A stretch of DNA of 64,000 nt from Micromonospora sp. NBRC 110009 (GCF_030518795.1 NZ_CP130427.1:5766001-5830000); one strand, 5' to 3'; shown: positions 25,916 through 34,706, counted from the first letter of the stretch. Translations and numbers: made by a program. The notes: a model not told the origin generated them from the letters alone.

Positions 25916-26689
25916 TCAGCGAGCCTGCCAGAGCGCCGCACGGCCGTCCCGCGGTTTTCCGTCGCCGGTCAGCAGCCGGGCGCGGAGGGCCGCGACGAGG
26001 TCGTCGTCGACGCCGAGCCGGTCGGCGGCGTAGCCGCGCACCGACCCGTGGCCGGCGGTCAGGTCGGCCAGGAACAGTCGGATGATCTCGGCGGGTGCCC
26101 GCCCGTACGCCGGCCAGCGCAGCGCCCCGCCGGGGTTCCGCTCCCGCCACTCCGCGACCAGCCGGTCCGTGGCCAGCTCGGTCAGCGCGAAGTCCTCGGC
26201 GATCTGGTCCTCGTCCACCCCGAGCAGGGCCAGCAGCAGCGCGGCGAGCAGGCCGGTGCGGTCCTTGCCGGAGGCGCAGTGGAACACCAGCGGGTGGTCG
26301 CCCTCGGCGATCACCTCCAGGGCCCGGCTCAGCTCGGCCGTTCCGTCGGCGGCCACCTCGGCGTACCGGTCGGCCAGGTAACGCCACGGGTCCACGTCCG
26401 GGTCGATCTCGGCCTGGACGTACGGGCGGTGCTCGATGCTGAGGTTGTGCCAGGCGACGCCGAGGCTCTCCGGCGCCCGGCCGCGGTCCGCGATCTCCCA
26501 CGGGTAGCGCAGGTCGACGACGGTACGGATGCCGAGCGCGCCGAACCGGGCCAGGTCCCCGGCGTCCAGTTTGCTCAGCGAGTCCGACCGGTAGAGCCGG
26601 CCCCAGGCGACCGTCCGGCCGTCGTCGGCGCGCCAGCCCCCCAGATCGCGGAAGTTGTGCAGCCGGGTGAAGGGGATGTGCCGGTTCAT
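25916..26689 (-). CDS. PtpB-like tyrosine/dual-specificity protein phosphatase
   Basis: A 257-residue cytoplasmic phosphatase. The P-loop HCASGKDRTG (Cys138) is the CX5R motif with the KDR insertion of the bacterial PtpB-like family, which removes phosphate from phosphotyrosine and sometimes phosphoinositides. The N-terminal block NFRDLGGWRADDGRTVAWGRLYRSDSL is also diagnostic. ATG 26689 is selected; it lies 69 bp from the divergent rnhA. Its stop nearly touches the start of the downstream serine hydrolase gene. Confidence 0.92.
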   Translation of the reverse strand: MNRHIPFTRLHNFRDLGGWRADDGRTVAWGRLYRSDSLSKLDAGDLARFGALGIRTVVDLRYPWEIADRGRAPESLGVAWHNLSIEHRPYVQAEIDPDVDPWRYLADRYAEVAADGTAELSRALEVIAEGDHPLVFHCASGKDRTGLLAALLLALLGVDEDQIAEDFALTELATDRLVAEWRERNPGGALRWPAYGRAPAEIIRLFLADLTAGHGSVRGYAADRLGVDDDLVAALRARLLTGDGKPRDGRAALWQAR

Positions 26690-26758
26690 GATCACACCGT
26701 ATCCGGCGCGGGCGGGTCGCCCGGTCCCGGCGGTGGGCGTACCGGGTAGGTTGCCGGC

Positions 26759-27235
26759 ATGGCGGAGGCGGTGACCGGCAAGGTCGTGGAGATCTGGACC
26801 GACGGGGCGTGCAGCGGCAACCCCGGTCCCGGCGGCTGGGGGGTGGTGCTGCGCTGGGGTGCGCACGAACGCGAGCTGTGCGGCGGCGAGGCGACCCCGA
26901 CCACCAACAACCGGATGGAACTGACCGCCGCGATCCAGGCGCTGGAGAGCCTGACCCGGCCGGTCACCGTGCGCCTGCACACCGACAGCACGTACGTGCG
27001 CAATGGCATCACCGGCTGGCTGGCGTCCTGGAAGCGCAACGGCTGGGTGACCGCGGCGAAGCAGCCGGTCAAGAACGCCGACCTGTGGCAGCGGCTGGAG
27101 GCCGCCTGCGCCCGGCACGAGGTGACCTGGCTGTGGGTGAAGGGCCACAACGGACACCCGGAGAACGAGCGGGCCGACGCGCTGGCCAACCGGGGCATGG
27201 CCGAGGCCCGCGCGGCGGTGACATCCCGAAGCTGA
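26759..27235 (+). CDS. rnhA: ribonuclease HI
   Basis: A 158-residue ribonuclease H1 that cleaves the RNA strand of RNA-DNA hybrids. The catalytic carboxylates are Asp15 (in WTDGACSGNPG), Glu54 (NNRMELTA), Asp76 (LHTDSTYV) and Asp140 (ENERADALA), with the assisting His133. The basic protrusion (TGWLASWKRNGWVTAAKQPVKN) is present, as in the E. coli type, and the length is normal. Single gene, divergent from the phosphatase operon. Confidence 0.97.
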   Translation: MAEAVTGKVVEIWTDGACSGNPGPGGWGVVLRWGAHERELCGGEATPTTNNRMELTAAIQALESLTRPVTVRLHTDSTYVRNGITGWLASWKRNGWVTAAKQPVKNADLWQRLEAACARHEVTWLWVKGHNGHPENERADALANRGMAEARAAVTSRS

Positions 27236-27256
27236 CGCGGCGCGGCTGGGTCCGGC

Positions 27257-27517
27257 TCAGCGCTCCGGGCGGCCCTCCTCGATCTCCTCCGGTTCGTTCG
27301 CCGGGTCGCCGGTGCCGGAGACCGCGGCCACGTCGTAGCCGGCCCGGCTGATCTCCCGGGCGGAGCGGCGCTCCTCCGCCGGCAGGTCGGCGAAGTCGTC
27401 GCCGGTGTCGTCCGTGGTGTGCAGGGACTCGCCCGGCGGGCGCAGCGACGCCTCGTAAGCGGTGGCGCCGTCGGGTTCGTCGGTGGCCGCGCGGCCGAAG
27501 GACTGTTCACTCGTCAT
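27257..27517 (-). CDS. small acidic conserved hypothetical protein
   Basis: An 86-residue acidic, hydrophilic protein without Cys, membrane segment or recognisable fold. It contains the stretch FADLPAEERRSAREISRAGYDVAAVSG, likely helical, flanked by Gly/Glu/Asp-rich tails. Length and codon use (strong GC at third positions) support a real gene. It is convergent with rnhA and is followed upstream by another small gene on the same strand. Function unknown. Confidence 0.6.
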   Translation of the reverse strand: MTSEQSFGRAATDEPDGATAYEASLRPPGESLHTTDDTGDDFADLPAEERRSAREISRAGYDVAAVSGTGDPANEPEEIEEGRPER

Positions 27518-27553
27518 GTCGCACTCCTGCCCACCTCGCCCCGGGGCAAACGC

Positions 27554-27790
27554 TCAGCGCGCCGCGTCCGGGTGTGTCGGCATCGAGGAGCCGCCGGAGC
27601 TGCTGCCCGACGCCCCGCCGGCGACCCCGGAACCGTCGTCCTCGGTCACCTCGTCCGGCTTCGGCGCGCCCGGCTCCGGTGCCGGCACGTCCGTGTCCGC
27701 CTCGACCTGGACCAGCCGGGCCTGGCCGGCCTCGTCCTCGGCGTGCGCCGGATCCATCGGCTGTTCGCTCTGCCGTACCCGATATCTCAC
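27554..27790 (-). CDS. small low-complexity hypothetical protein
   Basis: A 78-residue hydrophilic protein. The N-terminal half (VRYRVRQSEQPMDPAHAEDEAGQARLVQ region) is charged; the rest is Pro/Glu/Gly/Ser-rich and probably disordered. GTG 27790 is preferred because a GGGGGCGG purine-rich stretch precedes it; the frame has an earlier start at 27829. No family is recognised. It may share a transcript with the 27257 gene. Confidence 0.45.
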   Translation of the reverse strand: MRYRVRQSEQPMDPAHAEDEAGQARLVQVEADTDVPAPEPGAPKPDEVTEDDGSGVAGGASGSSSGGSSMPTHPDAAR

Positions 27791-27877
27791 CCGTCCGCCC
27801 CCCGTCCGTGCCGCGGTCGCGGTCGCCACCGGCTACCCGGCACCGCTGGGGTGAAACGTCCCCGGCCGCCGCGTTCG

Positions 27878-28765
27878 TCAGCGCCGGCGGCGGCCGGCGG
27901 ACCGCCGGCCGGCGGCCGGCCGGACCGGGGTGACGGTCAGGGTCCAGTGGGCGGGGCGGCCCAGGCGGGGCGGCAGCACGGTCCGGTGATCGCCGCGCGC
28001 GGCGTCGAGCTGGGACTGGTGCAGGAAGAGGCACCGGCCCAGGTCCGCCCCGCGCAGGTCGGCGCCGCGCAGGTCCGCCCCGGTCAGGTCGGCCGTGCCG
28101 AGGTCCACCCCGCGCAGGTCCGCGCCGATCAGGCAGGCGCCCCGCAGGTTCGCCCCGGACAGGTCGGCCCGGCGCAGGTCCGCGCCGATCAGCACCGTCC
28201 CGCGTCGGTCCACGCCCTGCCGTCCGTCCCGGGCCGCCTCGCCGGCCCGGGAGAGCAGCCGGTTGACCCGGTCCCGGTGCGCGTCGACGTCCAGGGCGAG
28301 CAACTCCTCCGGGGTGCCGTCGGTGAGCCGCCCGGTCTCCGTCAGGGCGGCCGCCAGGTCGTCCCGCAGCGCGCCCGCCGGGGTCAGCGCGGCCGCCTCG
28401 GTCAGGTACCAGAGCAGCTCGTGCAGCGGCCGCAGCACCGCGAAGGTGTCGAACATCCGGCGCGCGGTCGCGGGGTCGTCCCGCCAGTCCCGCCCGCCGA
28501 AGGTTTCCTGGACCAGGTGCTGACCGGCGCCGAAGCAGTCGAACACCGTGCAGCCGGGGAAGCCCCGCTGCCGCAGGTCGCGGTGGATGCCGCAGCGGGA
28601 GTCGGCGCCCAGATTCGGGCAGGGCCGCCCGGCGGGCTTGTCGATGGCGAAGTCGGCGGAGGCGGCGAAGGCCGGCGCGACGCAGCAGATCCCGGAGCAG
28701 CGGGAGCAGTCGGCGCGCAGCTCGCGGCGTCCGCCGTCCGCCGGCCGTTGCCGCGTCTCCGACAT
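27878..28765 (-). CDS. Cys-rich N-terminal domain plus pentapeptide-repeat protein
   Basis: A 295-residue protein in two parts. The N-terminal about 90 residues contain clustered Cys (DCSRCSGICC, then PCPN, RCGIH, GCTVFDCFG), which could bind metal or Fe-S as in YkgJ-type proteins. Residues about 195-260 form about twelve pentapeptide repeats of the A(D/N)LxG type (GADLRRADLSGANLRG), which fold as a right-handed quadrilateral beta-helix. A short basic tail follows. Some pentapeptide-repeat proteins protect gyrase, but most, including this one, have no known role. Confidence 0.85.
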   Translation of the reverse strand: MSETRQRPADGGRRELRADCSRCSGICCVAPAFAASADFAIDKPAGRPCPNLGADSRCGIHRDLRQRGFPGCTVFDCFGAGQHLVQETFGGRDWRDDPATARRMFDTFAVLRPLHELLWYLTEAAALTPAGALRDDLAAALTETGRLTDGTPEELLALDVDAHRDRVNRLLSRAGEAARDGRQGVDRRGTVLIGADLRRADLSGANLRGACLIGADLRGVDLGTADLTGADLRGADLRGADLGRCLFLHQSQLDAARGDHRTVLPPRLGRPAHWTLTVTPVRPAAGRRSAGRRRR

Positions 28766-28946
28766 ACCCGCCCCCTGTTCCCTATCCGCTGGTCGCGCGC
28801 CCGCCCGGTCCATTCTCCGCCGCCGTCGACGGGGCCGGGGCGGCGGGTCGGATCGGTGTGACCTCGCCTGCCCGGCGCCCCGCCCGTTCCGACCCGCGCT
28901 GGCGGTCCGGCTCCGTATCGTGACGGTGACCGGAAGGGGCGGCGGG

Positions 28947-29555
28947 ATGGACGAGGACGCGCGGGAGCAGGCCCTGCTCACCGCCCTCACCACCGAGCAC
29001 TTCGTGCTGCAGACCTCGCGCAGCGCCACCATCACCGAGTCGGTGGGGCGGACGACGATCTTCCTGTCCCTGCTCTCCGCGGCGCTGATCGGGCTGGGCT
29101 TCGTCTCCGGCACCGGACACCTGCTGCGGCCCTATCTCGGCGCGGTGCTGCCGACCCTGGTGATCACCGGTCTGCTGACCTTCGGCCGGCTGGTGCAGAA
29201 CATGGTGGAGAACTCGCTGGACCTGCAGCGGATCCAGCGCATCCGCGGCTGGTACCACCGGCGGTTCGCCGCCGACCAGGAATTCTTCGCCGACGCCCTG
29301 GCCGGCGGGGGCGGCCGGGGGGCGATCTGGGCGGCGGTGGGCGAGCGGCCGCGCCGTGCGCACCTGCTGCTGACCACGGCCGCGCTGGTCGGCGCGGTCA
29401 ACGGGCTGCTGATCGGGCTCGGCGTCACCCTGCTGGTCGCGCTCTTCGGCGCGCCACCCGGTCCGGCGATCGCGGTGGGCGTGGTGGCGGCGCTGGCGGC
29501 CTTCGCCCTCCAGTTCAGACACATCAGCCGGGCCTCGATCGCGGTGGCGGGGTGA
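28947..29555 (+). CDS. conserved membrane protein of unknown function
   Basis: A 202-residue integral membrane protein. A soluble N-terminus (about 1-30, containing EHFVLQTSRSATITESVGR) leads into two adjacent helices (about 34-55 and 62-80). An amphipathic cytosolic stretch (LQRIQRIRGWYHRRFA) follows, then two more helices (about 140-185). The pattern is common in actinobacterial hypothetical membrane proteins. ATG 28947 follows GGAAGGGGCGG. It is divergent from the pentapeptide-repeat gene and convergent with the SDR gene. Confidence 0.75.
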   Translation: MDEDAREQALLTALTTEHFVLQTSRSATITESVGRTTIFLSLLSAALIGLGFVSGTGHLLRPYLGAVLPTLVITGLLTFGRLVQNMVENSLDLQRIQRIRGWYHRRFAADQEFFADALAGGGGRGAIWAAVGERPRRAHLLLTTAALVGAVNGLLIGLGVTLLVALFGAPPGPAIAVGVVAALAAFALQFRHISRASIAVAG

Positions 29556-29564
29556 CCGGGGCGG

Positions 29565-30371
29565 TCAGACGGTTCGCCAGTCGTTGGACGTCAACGCGTT
29601 GGCCTGCGGGCCCATCAGCAGCATCCCCCCGTCCACCGGCCACGACGCCCCGGTCACGTACGCCGCCGCGGGCGAGGCGAGCAGCGCCACCACCGCGGCG
29701 ACCTCCCGGGCGTCCCCGGGGCGGCCCACCGGTACCCCGGGGCGGGCCTGGGTGCCCGGGTCGATGTCCTCCTGGCCGGTCATCGGGGTGGCGATCTCCC
29801 CGGGGGCGACCGCGTTCACCGTGATGCCGTCGGCGGCCAGCTCCTGCGCCATCACCTTGGTGAGCAGCCCCAGCCCGCCCTTCGCGGCGCAGTACGCCGA
29901 CGAGCCGACCCGGGGGGCGTGTTCGTGCACGCTGGTGATGCTGATGATCCGGCCGCCCCGGCAGGCGGTACGCATCCGTCGCGCGGCGCGCTGGGAGCAG
30001 AGGAACGGGCCGTCCAGGTCCACCTGGAGGACCTCCCGCCACTGCGCCCAGGACACCTCGACGAAGGGGGTGGCCAGGCCGGTGCCCGCGTTGTTGACGA
30101 GCACGCCGAGCCCGCCGAGCCGGTCGGCGAGCTGGTCGACCACCGCGGCTGCCCCGGGCAGCCGGGTCAGGTCCGCCTCGGCCACCTCGCAGCGGCGGCC
30201 GGTGGCGCGCACCTCGGTGGCGGTCCGGTCGGCGCCGTCCGGGTCGCCGTACCAGGTGATGCCGATGTCGAAGCCGGCCTCGGCGAGCGCCACCGCGCAG
30301 GCCTTGCCGATGCCGGAGTCCGCGCCGGTGACGATGGCGATTCTGTCGTAGTCCTCGTATTGCTGGGGCAT
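29565..30371 (-). CDS. SDR-family oxidoreductase
   Basis: A 268-residue classical short-chain dehydrogenase. It has the cofactor motif TGADSGIG (about 15-22), the NNAGT segment (about 92), the catalytic Ser in SITSVHEH (about 147) and YCAAK (Tyr about 159, Lys 163). ADLTRL near residue 70 fits adenine binding. It resembles the glucose 1-dehydrogenase/3-oxoacyl reductase group; the substrate is unknown. It is divergent from rtcB, with a 75-bp gap. Confidence 0.9.
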   Translation of the reverse strand: MPQQYEDYDRIAIVTGADSGIGKACAVALAEAGFDIGITWYGDPDGADRTATEVRATGRRCEVAEADLTRLPGAAAVVDQLADRLGGLGVLVNNAGTGLATPFVEVSWAQWREVLQVDLDGPFLCSQRAARRMRTACRGGRIISITSVHEHAPRVGSSAYCAAKGGLGLLTKVMAQELAADGITVNAVAPGEIATPMTGQEDIDPGTQARPGVPVGRPGDAREVAAVVALLASPAAAYVTGASWPVDGGMLLMGPQANALTSNDWRTV

Positions 30372-30446
30372 GACGGCGCACTACCCGGATCGGGCGAGCC
30401 GAACCAGAGGGGGTGTAACCGGTCCGGGCCTGGGTAGCCGAGCCGG

Positions 30447-31865
30447 ATGGACCTGGTTGAGGAGTCGCCGTTCCGGTTCCGCATCGACCGGCACGACCCG
30501 ATGCGGGTGCCCGGTGTGGTCTTCGCCTCCCGGTCGTTGCTGCCCGACGCCGGGGCGGACCGGTCGCTGGAGCAGGTGGCGAACGTGGCCACCCTGCCCG
30601 GCATCGTCGACGCCTCGTACGCGATGCCGGACGTGCACTGGGGTTACGGCTTTCCGATCGGCGGGGTGGCCGCCACGGACGTCGAGCAGGGGGGCGTGGT
30701 CTCGCCCGGCGGCGTCGGCTTCGACATCTCGTGCGGGGTGCGGCTGCTCGCCGCCGACCTGGACCGGGATCAGCTGCGCCCCCGGCTGGACGCGGTGATG
30801 GACGGCCTGAGCGAGTCCACCCCGCGCGGCATGGGCAAGGGCGCGGTGTGGCACCTGGCCGACCGCGCCGAACTCGACGGGGTGCTGCGCGGCGGCTCCC
30901 GGTACGCCGTCGAGCGGGGGTTCGGGGTCCAGCGGGACCTGGACCGCTGCGAGGACTACGGCGCGGTCGGCGACGCGAATCCGGCCCAGGTGAGCGAGCG
31001 GGCGGTGGAGCGCGGCGCGCGCCAGGTGGGCAGCCTCGGCTCCGGCAACCACTTCCTGGAGGTGCAGGCGGTCGAGGAGGTGTACGACGAGTCGGCGGCG
31101 GCGGCGTTCGGGCTGCGCGCCGGTCAGGTCTGCGTCATGATCCACTGCGGCTCGCGGGGGCTGGGCCACCAGATCTGCACGGACTACGTCCGGGGGATGG
31201 AGAAGGTGATGCCGGGCTACGGCATCCACGTGCCCGACCGGCAGCTCGCCTGCGCGCCGGTGTCGTCCCACGAGGGGCGGGCCTACCTGGGGGCGATGGC
31301 CGCGGCGGCCAACTACGCCCGGGCCAACCGGCAACTGCTCGCCCACGCGGCCCGCCAGGTCTTCAGCCGGGTGACCGGCTGCGACCTCGACCTGGTGTAC
31401 GACATCTCGCACAACCTGGCCAAGATCGAGATGCACGACGTGGACGGCGCGCCGCGCCGGCTCTGCGTGCACCGCAAGGGCGCCACCCGGGCCCTGCCGT
31501 CCGGGCACCCGGACCTGCCGGAGGACCTGCGCCCGGTCGGGCAGCCGGTGCTGATCCCCGGCTCGATGGGCACCGGCTCGTACGTCCTCACCGGCGTGCC
31601 CGGCGCACCGGCGTGGGCCTCCACCTGCCACGGCGCCGGCCGGGTGCAGAGCCGCAAGCAGGCCACCAAGGCGGTCCGCGGCCACGACCCGCGTCGGGAG
31701 TTGGAGGCGCAGGACATCGCGGTGCGGGGCGCGTCCCGGCGCGGACTGGCCGAGGAGATGCCCACCGCCTACAAGGACGTCACCGCGGTGGTCGAAGCCG
31801 CCGAGGGGGCGGGCCTGTGCCGGCGGGTGGCCCGGCTGGTCCCGCTCGGCGTGGTGAAGGGCTGA
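30447..31865 (+). CDS. rtcB: RtcB-family RNA ligase
   Basis: A 472-residue RtcB ligase, which joins 2',3'-cyclic phosphate or 3'-phosphate RNA ends to 5'-OH ends using GTP and Mn2+. Visible metal and guanylate site motifs are MPDVHWGYGFPIGG, GGVGFDISCGVRLL, the GSGNHFLEVQ stretch, HCGSRGLGHQ, and, near the C-terminus, STCHGAGR with the histidine that is guanylylated in the family. It is convergent with the archease gene, with only 6 bp between the stops. This supports the assignment, since archease activates RtcB. Confidence 0.95.
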   Translation: MDLVEESPFRFRIDRHDPMRVPGVVFASRSLLPDAGADRSLEQVANVATLPGIVDASYAMPDVHWGYGFPIGGVAATDVEQGGVVSPGGVGFDISCGVRLLAADLDRDQLRPRLDAVMDGLSESTPRGMGKGAVWHLADRAELDGVLRGGSRYAVERGFGVQRDLDRCEDYGAVGDANPAQVSERAVERGARQVGSLGSGNHFLEVQAVEEVYDESAAAAFGLRAGQVCVMIHCGSRGLGHQICTDYVRGMEKVMPGYGIHVPDRQLACAPVSSHEGRAYLGAMAAAANYARANRQLLAHAARQVFSRVTGCDLDLVYDISHNLAKIEMHDVDGAPRRLCVHRKGATRALPSGHPDLPEDLRPVGQPVLIPGSMGTGSYVLTGVPGAPAWASTCHGAGRVQSRKQATKAVRGHDPRRELEAQDIAVRGASRRGLAEEMPTAYKDVTAVVEAAEGAGLCRRVARLVPLGVVKG

Positions 31866-31871
31866 GCCGCC

Positions 31872-32300
31872 TCACACGTCCAGGGTCACCGCGCCGCACC
31901 AGCCCGCGCCATCCCGGCCGAAGCGCAGCTCGTGCAGGGACACCGCCTTCGGGACCGCGCCGACCAGCTCCACCGCGTCCGTGCCGGTGGTCCGCCAGAG
32001 CACCGCCAGGCCGCCGTCGTCGGCCGCCCGCACCTCCGTCGCCAGGGGCAGCTCACCCTCCGTCTCCATCCGGAAGATCACCTCGTCGAGCACGCCCACC
32101 AGCAGGTCGGGGTCGTCGCCCGGCGGCACCCGGAACTCGGCCTCCCCGTCCGCGACGGCCCCCGTGGTGTCCACGAAGCTGTCCACCAGCGCGGCCACCG
32201 CCTCGGCCACGCAACCCTCCCGGTCCGGTGCCCACGCCTCGATGCGGACGTCGGCGGTGTGCGGGATCATCCGGTGCCCCCGGGGCGGTCGTCGCTCCAT
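31872..32300 (-). CDS. archease, RtcB cofactor protein
   Basis: A 142-residue archease. Features are the N-terminal HTADVRIEAWAPD segment, with the conserved acidic residue at the start of the fold, and the C-terminal basic/hydrophobic strand segment AVSLHELRF...CGAVTLDV. Archease promotes guanylylation and multiple turnover of RtcB. ATG 32300 is chosen as the start adjacent to the fold. Encoded opposite and convergent to rtcB, the two 3' ends are almost touching. Confidence 0.9.
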   Translation of the reverse strand: MERRPPRGHRMIPHTADVRIEAWAPDREGCVAEAVAALVDSFVDTTGAVADGEAEFRVPPGDDPDLLVGVLDEVIFRMETEGELPLATEVRAADDGGLAVLWRTTGTDAVELVGAVPKAVSLHELRFGRDGAGWCGAVTLDV

Positions 32301-32370
32301 GCCCCGATCATGCCGCCGCCGACCGGGTGCCCCACCGGTTTTGTCGCAGCGGGTCGCTAGGGTGCCAGGC

Positions 32371-32763
32371 ATGATCGCCGATGATTCCGACGCCGTGACC
32401 GTCACCTTCCTCAGCATGATGCGCGCCGTGCTGCGCGCCGAGAAGGTCGGCGAGGACACCCTCGGCCGCACGGTCGAGCTGGCCCGGCGGTGGTGGGGCA
32501 CCGGCGACGCGGCGGACGCGCAGCTCGCGGCCGCGCTGCGCGAGCTGCACGGCGAGCCGGTCGACATCGACGACCCCCGCCAGGTCGCCGACGAGGCGAC
32601 CGCGCTGGCCGCCGAGGGCGGCCTGCTTCTCCGGCCCGACCCCCGGGGAGCGGCCATCGCCCGGTTCGCCGCCAACGCCCGCCGCCTGCGCCTGGGCGAG
32701 CTCACCCCCGCCGAGTTCGACGAGCTCACCCGCCCCGACGACGGGGATCACCCCGGCGCCTGA
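32371..32763 (+). CDS. conserved hypothetical protein
   Basis: A 130-residue soluble, helical, acidic protein (SMMRAVLRAEKVGEDTLGRTVELARRWW, then a C-terminal RFAANARRLRLGELTPAEFDELTRPDD). No catalytic motif, Cys or membrane segment is seen. Its ATG is in the 70-bp divergent gap with archease. I do not recognise the family. The 125 bp that follow, up to the sigma gene, contain no gene. Confidence 0.65.
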   Translation: MIADDSDAVTVTFLSMMRAVLRAEKVGEDTLGRTVELARRWWGTGDAADAQLAAALRELHGEPVDIDDPRQVADEATALAAEGGLLLRPDPRGAAIARFAANARRLRLGELTPAEFDELTRPDDGDHPGA

Positions 32764-32888
32764 GCCGCTCCCGCCGCAGCACTTCGGGCCGGCAGGTCGC
32801 CCGCCGCGCGTCCGCCGACGTGGGATGTCACCTCACCGCCCGCTCGTCGGTCGTACCGGATGCAGCGACTGACACGGGAGGGGACGAT

Positions 32889-33449
32889 GTGGACCCACAG
32901 GAACAGGTCAGACAGGTGTACGCCGCCTCCGCGGCGCGCCTGGTGGCCCAGCTGTACGCGATGACCGGCGACTACGCGGAGGCGCAGGACGTCGTGCAGG
33001 AGGCGTTCGTCCGGGCGCTGGCGCGTCCGGGGCGGTTCCGGCAGGTGGCGAACCCGGAGGCGTGGCTGCGGACGGTGGCGTTGAACGTCGCCCGGTCCCG
33101 CTACCGCCGCCGGGCATTCCTGCACGGGCTCGTCCGCTCCGGCCGGTTGGACCCCGCGCAGCGCACCGCGCCGGACCTGTCGCCGGACCACGTCGCCCTG
33201 GTGGCGGCGTTGCAACGGCTGCCCCGGCAGGCCCGCGAGACCGTCGTGCTGCACCATCTCGCGGACCTCCCGGTCAGCGAGGTGGCCGCCGTGCTGGGCT
33301 GCTCGGTGGAGGCGGTGAAGACTCGCCTGGTGCGGGCCCGCCGGGCCCTCGCCGATCACCTCGGCGACGCCGCCCCGGCGCACCTCATCCCGACGGGCCG
33401 GTCCGGCCGCTCCTCGCTGTCGCAGGACCAGGAGGCCCCTCATGCCTGA
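32889..33449 (+). CDS. ECF-type RNA polymerase sigma factor (SigE-like group)
   Basis: A 186-residue extracytoplasmic-function sigma factor. Region 2 holds LVAQLYAMTGDYAEAQDVVQEAFVRALARP, and NPEAWLRTVALNVARSRYRRR is region 2.3-2.4. Region 4 holds LPRQARETVVLHHLADLPVSEVAAVLGCSVEAVKTRLVRARRAL. The start is GTG 32889, in frame with region 2; an ATG 2 bp upstream is out of frame. The stop overlaps the next gene by 8 bp, so it is coupled to the membrane propeller protein, which is a candidate anti-sigma or sensor. Confidence 0.93.
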   Translation: MDPQEQVRQVYAASAARLVAQLYAMTGDYAEAQDVVQEAFVRALARPGRFRQVANPEAWLRTVALNVARSRYRRRAFLHGLVRSGRLDPAQRTAPDLSPDHVALVAALQRLPRQARETVVLHHLADLPVSEVAAVLGCSVEAVKTRLVRARRALADHLGDAAPAHLIPTGRSGRSSLSQDQEAPHA

Positions 33450-34701
33450 GCTCGACTTCGCCGGGCTGAACGCCGCCGCCCAGGCCGCTTTCAAGCCGCA
33501 CTTCGACCAGGTGGCCGCGCGAGCCCGGCGGCGGCGCCGCCGGATCCTGACGGTCGCCACGCTGGCCCTGCTGGTGACCGGTTCGGGGGTCGCCGTGGCG
33601 GCCCGACCGGACGGCGGGGCCGCGCCCGCGCCCGGATTCGGCCCCGACCGCACCCCCGCCTTCATCCCCACCCCGGGCGGCACGCCCACCCCTGGCCCGG
33701 CTCGCCAGGTCCTCACCGGCCGCCCCTCCGCCGGCGACCTGGACCACGTCTACCTGCGCTGGACCGAGTGCCGTAACGGTTGCCCGCTGCGCTGGGCCGG
33801 CACCGACGACGGGGGCCGGCACTGGCGCACCGGGGCGTTGCCGGTCCCGGACGACGCGATGGTGGACCTGCGCGCGGTCGGGCCCCGCACCCTGGTCGCC
33901 TGGTACCTCTCCAGCTCCGCCCCCGACAGCCGGTCGGCCCGCTGGGCGGCGAGCAGCGACGGCGGGATCACCTGGCGGCAGGTCACCGTGCAGCAGGTGG
34001 GCGCGCTGCCGGCCGGCTGGCGGGTGCTTGCCCGTGAGCCCGGTCCGAGCGACGAGGCCCTCGTCGCCGTGGATCCGGTCACCGGGGACGTCGCGCAGCT
34101 CGCGAAGCGGTCCACGCTGCGCGCCGCGGTTGCCGTCGACAGCGTGCCGGCCATGGCCGGTCTCTGGGTCAGCGGCCGTACCGGTCAGGTCGTCGGCGAC
34201 GGCGGCCGGATCATCTGGACCGGCAGCGCCGTCGAGGTGAGCCGCGACGGCGGCCGGACCTGGCGGCGACACCAGTTCCCCGACGGGCTGACCGCCTCCG
34301 ACGACCTGGGCGGCCCCGCGGTGGCCACGCGGGACGGTCGCACCGTGTACGCGGTCGGGCGGGTCCGCGGCGCCCTGGTGGTGTGGCGCAGCACGGACGG
34401 CGGCGAGAAGTGGACGCGTACGGCCGGGACGGCCGACGTCGGGGAGCGCACGATCCGCGCGGCGCTGCGGCCCGACGGGGTGCTGATCGTCCAGGCCGGC
34501 ATCTCGGCGGCGGAGGACCCGCTGATGTTCGCCAGTTCCGACGACGGCGCGACGCTGCGTCCCACCACCCTCGGACCGGGCGCCGACCCGCGACCGGTGT
34601 CCGGCGGGTACGTGCAGACCGGCTGGCCGGACAGCAAGGGCGCCTGGCTCTCCGCCGACGGCGTCACCTGGCGCTGGCTGGACCCGCCGGCGCTGCCCTG
34701 A
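33442..34701 (+). CDS. single-pass membrane protein with Asp-box beta-propeller, sigma-factor partner
   Basis: A 419-residue protein. A cytoplasmic N-terminus (about 1-35, ending ARARRRRRR), one membrane helix (about 36-53), a Pro/Gly linker, and a large extracytoplasmic domain with repeated Asp-box motifs (GTDDGGRHWR, SSDGGITWRQ, SRDGGRTWRR, STDGGEKWTR) of the sialidase/BNR propeller type. Translation is coupled to the ECF sigma gene (8-bp overlap), the position usually held by an anti-sigma factor. I see no ZAS zinc motif in the short N-terminus. It may be an anti-sigma factor with an external sensor, or a target. Confidence 0.8.
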   Translation: MPELDFAGLNAAAQAAFKPHFDQVAARARRRRRRILTVATLALLVTGSGVAVAARPDGGAAPAPGFGPDRTPAFIPTPGGTPTPGPARQVLTGRPSAGDLDHVYLRWTECRNGCPLRWAGTDDGGRHWRTGALPVPDDAMVDLRAVGPRTLVAWYLSSSAPDSRSARWAASSDGGITWRQVTVQQVGALPAGWRVLAREPGPSDEALVAVDPVTGDVAQLAKRSTLRAAVAVDSVPAMAGLWVSGRTGQVVGDGGRIIWTGSAVEVSRDGGRTWRRHQFPDGLTASDDLGGPAVATRDGRTVYAVGRVRGALVVWRSTDGGEKWTRTAGTADVGERTIRAALRPDGVLIVQAGISAAEDPLMFASSDDGATLRPTTLGPGADPRPVSGGYVQTGWPDSKGAWLSADGVTWRWLDPPALP

Positions 34702-34706
34702 CCGGT

